NCBI GenBank assembly: GCA_945910005.1
Contig: OX246747.1
Coordinates: forward strand, 33,646,293 to 33,710,292
Length of the DNA: 64,000 bases
Reading direction: 5' to 3'
Source of the DNA: Isoperla grammatica
Lineage: Eukaryota > Arthropoda > Insecta > Plecoptera > Perlodidae
Made by a program: the position numbers and the translations under genes. Below the pieces are notes generated by a model. It had not been told where the DNA came from. It did not search any database and saw only the letters and a list, made by a program, of their open reading frames with translations. Positions 46,478 through 54,800 of this stretch are shown here, piece after piece; the stretch's first letter is position 1; every line of letters starts with the position of its first letter.

Positions 46478-46821
46478 TTATTATTCTTATTCTTATTATT
46501 ATTCTTATTATTATTATTATTGTTATTAAGGTCGCCGGCCTACTCAGCGACGACGTAAAGACCGTAGTCACGAATCTTCTCCAGCCGAACGTAGGCGAGA
46601 GGTGGACTCCCGAGGACATACGGAAGAGTAACTGGTTCGCAAAGAACCAGGCCACGTTGCGGGGTATCGACTCTAACCTGCTCGACGACGGCGGAGAGTG
46701 CGAACAGCTGAGTCAGGCGCCGCAACTGCTCGCCGCGTCGGTGGAAGAGGTCGACAATCGCGATGACTCCGAGGCGAAGCTCGCTCGGACGCTGAAGAGG
46801 GATAACAAGATGCTCGGGTAG
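43369..46821 (+). CDS. Testis-specific serine/threonine kinase (TSSK)-like protein kinase, 3 exons, 355 aa
   Basis: Exons 43369-43635, 44029-44538 and 46531-46821, all phase 0. A complete CAMK-group kinase: glycine loop GRIGKGSYANV (34-44), ATP lysine K64 in LACK, C-helix E83 in FLPREIDVMRK, HRDLKCEN with catalytic D158, DFG at 176-178, activation segment SKTYCGSVSYAAPE, and helical-lobe DLWSIGVILYVML and MPFDDSN. FLPREI, KTxCGSxxYAAPE, the DDSNI block and NLLQPNVGERW are hallmarks of the TSSK family, which acts in sperm formation in animals. The usual length is about 270-370 aa, so this looks full length. The C-terminal 55 residues are acidic with no domain. TTTTTACAG at 43335-43343 suggests a 5' untranslated intron; an out-of-frame ATG at 43358 precedes the start. 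Confidence 0.9.
44547..44892. mobile_element. hAT-family MITE inserted exactly at the kinase intron-2 splice donor
   Basis: 346 bp. Terminal inverted repeats TAAGGTTACCCATCGAT and TAAGGTTGCCCATCGAT (17 bp, one mismatch) and an 8-bp target duplication GTAAATAG at 44539-44546 and 44893-44900. The TSD fits the hAT consensus nTnnnnAn and the ends fit YARNG. The first TSD copy is the splice donor itself. ATCGATG motifs recur inside; no coding capacity. Confidence 0.88.
45510..46176 (-). mobile_element. 5'-truncated non-LTR retrotransposon (LINE), copy 1
   Basis: Minus strand: the end of the ORF2-type protein (VPLCHNVETTWREKINRYKE, then VTVIPLIISANGIVPRKL, then QKAIILNTCRIVRKFLN, stop at 45910). 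This VPxxxxAxGxVPxxL ... ILxTxRIxRKxL tail is found in many LINE reverse transcriptases. A 3' untranslated part with an expanded (GAA)n and a 3' (AAT)n tail follow. It lies in intron 2 of the kinase. Confidence 0.8.
45656..45720. repeat. (TTC)n expansion inside LINE copy 1
   Basis: About 21 TTC units, the 3' untranslated (GAA)n of the LINE on the minus strand. Copy 3 has about 11 and copy 2 has none. Confidence 0.92.
46177..46432 (-). mobile_element. LINE 3' end, copy 2
   Basis: Same 3' region as copy 1 (CAAATGTCAAGTATTTCCAT, AACTGTGGATACTATGTACG, complement sense) with an (AAT)n tail at 46177-46256 that abuts the truncated start of copy 1. It lacks the (GAA)n block and 30 bp beside it, consistent with deletion between two ACTACTTAATATATC direct repeats. 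Confidence 0.75.
46433..46530. repeat. (ATT)n microsatellite forming the 3' splice-site tract of kinase intron 2
   Basis: About 30 ATT units with some CTT, ending ...TTGTTATTAAG|GTCGCC. The acceptor of exon 3 has this array instead of an ordinary pyrimidine tract. Confidence 0.9.
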
Positions 46822-46877
46822 CGAGCGAGCGGAACCGGTTTAACGTGCCGAGAGACGATGATATTAGTAGCGGACGG

Positions 46878-47515
46878 GATATTTATTGTTGTTGTATTTA
46901 ATTTTAATATTTATTAAACCGAAAAGAAGAGATTTTCTTCTTTGAAATTGTTGTGTGGAATTTTATTTACGTAGTTGGATTTTGATCGCTCGACTCGTGA
47001 TGACGATACGAGTGTGAAAGCTAAATTGACTGGATATTTATTGTTGTTGTATTAAATTTTAATATTTATTAAACGGAAAAGAAAAGAGATTTTTTTCTTT
47101 GAAATCGTTACGTGTGGAATTTTTTTGTTTACGTAGTTAGATTTTGATCGCTAGACTTGTATTGATGATACGAGTCTGAAAGCTGAAGTGACTGGATATT
47201 TATTGTTGTTGTATTTAATTTTAATATTTATTAAACGGAAAAGAAAAGAGATTTTTTTTTCTTTGAAATCGTTACGTGTGGAATTTTTTTTACTTACGTA
47301 GTTAGATTTTGATCGCTCGACTCGTGATGACGAAACGAGTCTGAAAGCTGAATTGACTGGATATTTATTGTTGTTGTATTTAATTTTAATATTTATTAAA
47401 TGGAAAAGAAGAGATTTTCTTTTCTTTGAAATCGTTGTGTGGAATTTTTTTATTTACGTAGTTAGATTTCGATCGGTTGACTCGTGATGAAGATAGGAGT
47501 CTGAAAGCTAAATTT
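46878..47515. repeat. Four tandem 155-165-bp repeats starting in the kinase 3' untranslated region
   Basis: Units begin GATATTTATTGTTGTTGTAT at 46878, 47033, 47195 and 47360 and contain TTTTAATATTTATTAAA (an ATTAAA poly(A)-like signal), GAAAAGAAGAGATTTTCTT-like and TTACGTAGTTAGATTTTGAT. The first unit starts 57 bp after the stop codon. Confidence 0.9.
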
Positions 47516-49740
47516 AGCTTCGTGGAGGTTAGAGCTGTGTACTTTCTTTCAGCAATCCAAATCTTACTAGACCTTTTGAAAAATTAGAATTATTAGGATT
47601 TATAAATGAATAAAATGTTCACTTTAATCCCAACTTTTGACTTGTTGCCATTACTTTACAACTTTACACTACTTACTTTACTAGTACTACTATCACTACT
47701 ACTATTTACTATTACTACAAAAATTACTCTCCAACTTGCTTAAAATTTGTGTTACTCAATTTTCCTTAAAATTATATTGTCTCTGTAACATGATTAAAAA
47801 TGTAAATTATTCGAAACAAGGACAACAGCATACGGAGATACGTACTTCGCTCACTTGATCTGATGGAATCTTCTTTCCGATCTCCTCACACCTCTTTTGG
47901 CGACCCGGGTTTAATTGGTCCAGCCAGGGTAGCTGCTCTGTCTCTGCCCGTCGTAAGAGACGACTAAAAGGCAGATGTCTCATGACTAGAGGTCCTTGTA
48001 AATGGTTTTATTTTTTAGCATATTTCGTTTTATTAAATCCAAATTTCGCTGTTGAGAAGTAATTTCAGCTCTTTGGCGGTGTTTCAATTTTAATTTACCA
48101 AATCTAATTTGTATCTAGTATTCTAGCGTATGTGGCATGCCTACATTGTCGCAAAAGAAAAAAGAAAAAGAAAAGCTGTCGCTAGGAATGCGGAATGCAG
48201 TCGATGCACAAGCTACGAACAAAATCTGTTGCGAGCCGGTTTGGCAGGGGTGGAAGGGTCCCTGCAGTCACTGCAGAAAATCTTGAAAATTACGTTTTTG
48301 ACAGAAACTCGGCGATTTCGCGTCAATTCAACAGCTTCAGTCTTTTTCGTTTTTGTAACAGTAAACTTATGCTATTTCGCGTATACACGGGATTTCGTTT
48401 TATTTCGCGATTCAAAAAGACTATTTTTGGACTCACAACAGACTGTCATACCAACATATTTCAATTGCTGCACGTTTCAAGTGATTTCGCACTATCGCGC
48501 ATTGCGAAATACAAGGATCTCTACTCATGACCCAATCGTCGAGAACATCGTTAAAATACAAATGCAAAAATAAAAACAAACACAGAATCTCCTCGAACAC
48601 GATTTCTAACGTATTTCAGAGGCTTTCACGGCCGGAATCGACTCTACTATCGTGTCAAAAGGTGGAACCAGATATATATGGGCAAAACATTGGATTGGTT
48701 CCACTTTTTGACACGGTTATACCCAGAAAACCACGATAGTATAGACATGATTTCTAATGCTTTTAAAAACTTGTATATAGATTTAAAATTGTCACAAGGA
48801 ACAGAATGAAAATAACACTGTTCTCTAGGGATGCTCATTTTTATGGGTGTTGCCAAGTTTCAATACACTAATAATGTTTGCCTTTCATTAACATAGATTT
48901 ACCTCTAGTTGTGTTTGGAAACCTTCAAACTTAGAAACTACAATTTAAAAAAAAATGTGAGATAGTGAAGTGCAGGGTTGCTGCTTTTATCCATCAAGAA
49001 ATAAGCGTTAGAAATCTCATTACGGAAGGGTGTAAGAATTCGTGTGTGCGTGAATGCACAAAATACGAGGACGACTTACGATAACCAAGGGGAACCGGAT
49101 TAATGAGATCGCATGCGAGTTAAATAACAACACCGTATGTACTGTATATATTTACATAATTGTTTTAATTGTCTATCATTCTAAATCACATAAACATTAA
49201 GATGAGTAGACTAATCGCAAGGCGGTTTTCTCTTGGCAGCTTCGTAGGTTAACGGCCTTGTGATTGGTGAGAGTTTGATACGGTCAAGAGCGACGTTTGC
49301 AACTCCCAACGGTAAATATGTACTATACAGACAGATTATGTGCCTTTAAACATACCAATATTTATTCGTACGATATTTTTTGGGCAGACGCTACTTAAAT
49401 AATATATAATAACTATCATTGCACTCATAACGATATTCTCTATCAACGAAGCCACGCATATCAAACGCACACTTCTAGAATCTTGAGCGATGTATTCCGC
49501 AAGCCTTAAAAAGCTTTCACAAAGGGAATAAAATATTGAATACGATCTTCGAAAGTCATTCAAAAAAAAAAATTAACATCGACGTCGATGAATTGAACAT
49601 AGTCATAACACACTTTCGACACTATATTAATTATTAATTACACGGAAATCCGGTACAAAAATCGTCCGTAGGATGGGCGACACGTTTCGCGGATAGGAAA
49701 CGCGAAGTCCCGCACCGCAGTCTTGTATCACATTTAGTCA
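47516..49740. other. No gene seen between the kinase and the F-box gene
   Basis: Contains a foldback at 48635-48745 (GTGTCAAAAGGTGGAACCA against TGGTTCCACTTTTTGACAC) and a retroelement-like fragment with GCCCGTCGTAAGAGACGACT near 47950. A TTTATT at about 49362 could be the minus-strand poly(A) signal of the F-box gene. Confidence 0.4.
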
Positions 49741-49749
49741 AGAGCTCGG

Positions 49750-50172
49750 GAGCGAATGGCAGACCTAAAGTCCAAAAAGCTTGGGAGTGAGATGGCGAAT
49801 CCAATGGCCTTGGGACCGATTCACAGCCCTAGAATTCCAAGAAGCTCGGGAATGAGTCACATCCTTAGAATCCAAAGAACTCACAAGCAAATCACAGCCC
49901 ATGAGTTCAAAGAGCTTTGGAGCAAGTCACCCTCCCAAGGACCAAAGAACTCGGACATGGATGACTTTAGAGTCCAAACAGCTTAGCAGGAGTGACATAG
50001 GAACCAGAGAGCTCGACCCAAATCACATAGGATCCAAAGAGCTCGTTATGAGTCACGTAAAAACCAAAGATCTTGGCACTAATCACATGGGAACCAAAGA
50101 ACTCGGCACAAGTCACGTACAGTCCAAAGATCTCGGTACAAGTCACACCCTATCCAAAGAACTCGACAAGAG
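49750..50172. repeat. 30-bp minisatellite abutting the stop codon of the F-box gene
   Basis: Degenerate units of the type AAAGAACTCGGCACAAGTCAC plus nine variable bases, about 14 copies. The last one (CTCGACAAGAGTCAC) runs into the stop codon TGA (50175-50173). It would be 3' untranslated sequence of the F-box gene. Plus-strand frames through it (SKDLGTSH-like decapeptides) are by-products. Confidence 0.8.
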
Positions 50173-51858
50173 TCACGGTTCTATCGGAACGTCGTGATCG
50201 GACGATACCTCGACGTCGGGCCGCATCAGTCGGAAGTTCTTGACCCCGCATGCGGTCACGGACGTTCCCGTAACGTCCAGGTACCTGAGGGAGACGAGTT
50301 TGGACAGGACATAGAGCGACTGGTCCGTGATCTTGGGGAAGTGTCTCAGCACGAGCGTCTTGAGGCGACAGGGGTGTACGGGGGCCGGCTCCCCCGGCCC
50401 CCGTAACGTGAGGAGCTGCGGGGGCCGGGGGCCGAGCGACTTTCCGCCCCCGCAAACGACGTGGACGCAGGAGTCGGTCACCTGCGGGACCCGGTGGAAG
50501 AACGGGACCGTCAGCCCGGAGAAACGCGCCCGCCCTATCGTGCAGAAGTGCAACGGGGACCCGGGGGCCGGGGGACGAGGTCGGTCCCCGTCCTCGGAAG
50601 CCCCGCTGTCGCTCTCGTCGCCCCCGCTCGAGCGGTCCCCGTCCCCCGGGGGCGGGAGACGGCGCTTCCGGGAGCAGCTCGGTCCCGACTCGGGTCCGGC
50701 ATACCGGGAGCATCCCGGTAGGCTGGTCTCGTCCTGGTCCCGACCCCCCTCGGGAAGGTACGAACAGCACGGGCCGTTGTCTATCGCGAAGCCGTCCGCC
50801 TTGCTCGAATTTCCTCTCCCCTCCCCACTTTGCTCCTCCCTCCTCTCTCTCCCCCTCCGTCCGTCCTCGTTTTCCTCGTCCTCTCCTCTCTTGGTCCTAC
50901 CGCCGTCCTCGCGGATGTACCGCGTGAGGTACTCCCGGTAGTCCATCAACGGGTTGCCGGCCTCCCCCTCCCGCGGCCTCCTGGGACGTCTGCGCTCCCT
51001 GCCCCCACCCCCACCCCCGTTCATCGCCGCTCCCTGCACGCTGGGGGCTGCGTCCACCTCCGCGTTATTGATGTGCACCACCACCCTGCCCTCCTCGACC
51101 TTGACCTCTCGGGGTCGCGACCCCTCCTCGTCCGGTTCCTCGCCACCTCGTTCCGTCGCGGCGTCTTCTTCGTCGGGCGGCTTCTCTCGCGAGGAACAAC
51201 TCGGACCGGGCTCGGATCTCTCGTCCCGGCTCGGACCCCGGAAGGAGACTCCCGAAGAGCCCGGCCGATCCAGGTTGTTGTTGTTGTTGTTAGAGTTGTT
51301 GGACCTGGACGCGAAGATGTTGTCGTGTATGAGCGTGATGACCCCTCGCAGTCTCAGGGCGTCCTCGAGGGCGTTGTACTGTTCCGACGGGGGGCTCGGG
51401 GGCCGGAAGCCCGTCGCGCGGGGGCCCTGGGGTCTCTTGACGGGGACCACGATGACGGGTCGGCCCCCGGTCCCCGCGCGGCCGTCCGGCACGTGCCAGC
51501 GCTCGCGCAGCCTCCGCATGAACGCAGACGGTCCGGGGGTCGCGGGGGCTGCCGGGGGCCTCACCTCGCCCCCACCCCCGCCCCCGAGACTGTGGAACTC
51601 GCTGGTGACGTTGCGCGCGACCATCTCGCCGTCGATGCGCTGCAACAGGATCACCGGATTCTGGACGGCAGGCGAGGAGTCCGGGTGGGGGACGATCGTA
51701 ATGTCCGGATATTGTCGCACGCGGTTCATGTAGCGTTCGGCGTCGCGACGTCGCGCGTACTGCGTGATGGACTCGAGGTAGAGGTGGCGCAACGAGGGGA
51801 CCAGGTTGAGGCAGCTGACCTCGGGGTCGCCGACCTGCGTCCCTCGCAGGTCCAGCGT
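50173..51858 (-). CDS. Last exon of the F-box/LRR gene with about 400-residue disordered insert between LRRs
   Basis: 1686 bp. It starts TLDLRGTQVGDPEVSCLNLV, in frame with KDLE of the previous exon. After one LRR and RYMNRVRQYPDITIVPHPDS the sequence becomes Gly/Pro/Ser/Arg/Glu-rich (GGGGGGEVRPPAAP, NNSNNNNN, EENEDGRRGRERREE) for roughly 400 residues, then returns to LRRs from about LKTLVLRHFP to the end (VPIEP, stop TGA). Strong GC skew; highly likely intrinsically disordered. Interruption of an LRR solenoid by such a loop is unusual for FBXL proteins. Confidence 0.78.
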   Translation of the reverse strand, partial: TLDLRGTQVGDPEVSCLNLVPSLRHLYLESITQYARRRDAERYMNRVRQYPDITIVPHPDSSPAVQNPVILLQRIDGEMVARNVTSEFHSLGGGGGGEVRPPAAPATPGPSAFMRRLRERWHVPDGRAGTGGRPVIVVPVKRPQGPRATGFRPPSPPSEQYNALEDALRLRGVITLIHDNIFASRSNNSNNNNNNLDRPGSSGVSFRGPSRDERSEPGPSCSSREKPPDEEDAATERGGEEPDEEGSRPREVKVEEGRVVVHINNAEVDAAPSVQGAAMNGGGGGGRERRRPRRPREGEAGNPLMDYREYLTRYIREDGGRTKRGEDEENEDGRRGRERREEQSGEGRGNSSKADGFAIDNGPCCSYLPEGGRDQDETSLPGCSRYAGPESGPSCSRKRRLPPPGDGDRSSGGDESDSGASEDGDRPRPPAPGSPLHFCTIGRARFSGLTVPFFHRVPQVTDSCVHVVCGGGKSLGPRPPQLLTLRGPGEPAPVHPCRLKTLVLRHFPKITDQSLYVLSKLVSLRYLDVTGTSVTACGVKNFRLMRPDVEVSSDHDVPIEP

Positions 51859-54800
51859 CTGCAAGCCAACGATTGTCATATACTGTCAAACTTCGTTAAG
51901 ACGTTTCTGAAAGGCGAGGAAAAAATAAACGTCGTAAACGTGAAAACGTCATAACGAAAATAAATGATAATATAATAATACAAATAATAATAAACAAATT
52001 TAAATAAATAAATTTAAATAAAAATAAATATAATAAAATTTAAATAAATATATTTAATAATAAATAATGTTTATGTATACACAAGTGCGACCTGAGGTTT
52101 TTGGTTTTCATTTTAAAATAAAAAAATTGAGGAAAAACTTAAAAAATTATGTGTTCAATGGGTAAGGAGAAAGAAGAAGAACTGGGAAAGAAGAAAGTGC
52201 ACTACAGGCAGCTTCAAATTCATCATTCATTTTATTAATATTTAAAATCTTTATTAGGCCTATTTTATTTTATTATTAATATAATTAATAAATAATATTT
52301 AATTAAAAAATTAATGTTATATATATATATATATATAGGCCTATATATATGTGAGAGGGAAAGAAGGATAGGAGCCAACAGCTTACCTGAAACCATTTGG
52401 CAGGCTGCGTAGCGTAGGTGACCAAGACCGAAGCGTCGAAACGTCCAGAAGTTTGTGTGTTGTGTTTTTCGTTTTGTGTCATCTACGCTACGCTACGCAG
52501 CCTGCCAAATGGTTTCAGGTAAGCTGTTGGCTCCTATCCTTCTTTCCCTCTCACATATGTACTAGTCTTTAGCCCTGATCTATATTTCCTATATATATAT
52601 ATTAAATATAACAATTAGTATTGATAAATATTATTATTAATAATAATTATTATGTATTAATATTTAGAATATATATCTTGACCCTGTTTCCATTGTTAAT
52701 TATCGGGTCCTCAACCTCTTCCTCGATCACTTCTTATATTTAGAAATTTAATAATATTAATTAAAAATTAATTTTTTGAAAAATAAGGCAGGTTTCTGCA
52801 TTTTAAATCGTCCCAAGTACGAGGGGTGCTAAACACGCTACCGTACGGCTTACTCACCTCCAGATCCTTGAAGCCGAACCGCGTGGCAATGCTGAAGTAG
52901 GCGATGCAGTCGCCCAGCGCGTAGCATCCCTGCAGACGCAACTCCCTCAGCTTGGCGCACTTGCTGATCGCCATCAACGAGTGGGACTCGAGCCACAGCG
53001 AGTGAGACAGGATGAGTACCTGGGGGTGGGGGCAGGTTGTCAGAGAGACTTGTATTGGTACGCTAGCAGCGCGAATTAATAAATTTGTATTTATGGTGTC
53101 AAAAAGAAGCGCCAAAAAGAAACGGAAAAATTAGGAAAATCCGCGTCCCCCCCCATCAAGATATTTGAAAAAATTGTATTTTATCGCTCACTACGTAGTC
53201 ACAATTCACAATTGGGCAAGGTTAAGTGATCTAAGTTACCTGTAGATTGGGCATGATCCTGTGCATGTCATTGAATGATTGAAGTAGTAGTTTGAATAAT
53301 GAATTTGACTGATTTGAAGAGTGGAGTTACCGTAGTGGCAAGTATAGAGGTGACTCTAAAGAGTGGAGCAAAACTGACTAGACACAATTCACGATAATTG
53401 GGCAAGGTTAAGTAATCTAAGTTACCTGTAGATTGGGCATGATCTTGTGCATGTTGTTGAAGTAGTAGTTTGAAGAATGAATTTGACTGATTTGAAGAGT
53501 GGAGTTAGTGGCAAGTATAGAGGTGACTCTGAGGTTAAAGAGTGGAGCACAACTCACTAATCTCTGTCCCGATTCAAGATACACGCCAAAATGAGAACTA
53601 CGGTAAAAGGAACTGTTTCTTATTGTTGGAGACTTATGCTGTCAATCATCCCTTTTATTTGGCAAACCACTTAGCTTCTAACATGGTAAAGACAGCTCCA
53701 AACCGTCGAAGCAAGAGATAATTATGGTTGACTTTTTAAAAAGTGACATATTCCTGAGCCCCCGTCTTCCTATCGTCAAGTGGCTGTTTTTCTTATTTGA
53801 ATAGATATTATTGGTGGTCACTTTTTTTTAAACTGTGCATTCTTCCTGGTGACAAGCTTGACGTTTACAATCTTGCACAGTGAGCGGGAAATAAGCCGTC
53901 CTTTGAGGAGTCCTCTTTACCGGCGTGTATCTTGGATAGAGACGAACCGTAGTCACAAATCAAAGTTACCTACCTGTAGATTGGGCATGATCCTGTGCAT
54001 GTCGTTGAAGTAAGAGACCCTGACCGGCAGGTTCTGAACGTCGCTGTTCTTCAGCGACAGGTGGGTGAGCGACGAGGGGAACTGTCCAAACGGTATCTGG
54101 CGGGGATAGATCACAGGTCCACGTCATATATACAAGGCGACAGACAGACATACAGATATTGTTTCAAATGTTATTTCTGTATAATTAAGCGAGCACATCC
54201 CTTCTTTTTTCTGTTTATTTCTGTCATATATATTTAATGTTTCAACAGCTAAGCTTAGATGTAAGATGACAAATTTGAGAGTTAAAAGTGTACATTTATG
54301 AAGACATAAAACAAAATTCAATGAAGGTACACTTTAAACTCTCAAATTTGTCATGTTACAACTAAGGTTACTGTTGTTGGATCCTCATCCCTACATTATA
54401 ATATTCCAAGACGATTGGCATCTATCAACCAATAATTAAAATGTTATATTAATATGAATTAATTAATTAATTAAAGTCATATTAACTTAATTAATTAATA
54501 AGTATTAATTAATTATTAATATTAATAATATTAGTAACTAATATGAATATATTATAATATATTTCTAGGCTACATGATTTGATGTGCATGATTTTGCTTT
54601 GCTTTTTTTCATGATATTGCATTTGCTTCACAGCAGCTTTATTTTCGAATGTACCGGTCCATGTAGGCTAGTCACTGCACAAATGTGGGAAAAGAGAAGA
54701 GAGCGATAAAGAATGCTGATCAGTCGGGGAACTCGTAGTAGGCCTATATAAGATAAAAGAAACAATAGGCCTACCAAACGAGACCATTCTTCTCGGAAAG

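Noticed and set aside
50150..50770. Pro/Arg/Gly-rich frames on both strands over the last F-box gene exon
   Set aside because: These are shadow frames of a GC-rich coding exon; the LRR-bearing minus-strand frame is the coding one.
50830..51954. 374-codon plus-strand frame
   Set aside because: Antisense shadow of the same F-box exon; long only because of GC-rich codons. No domain.
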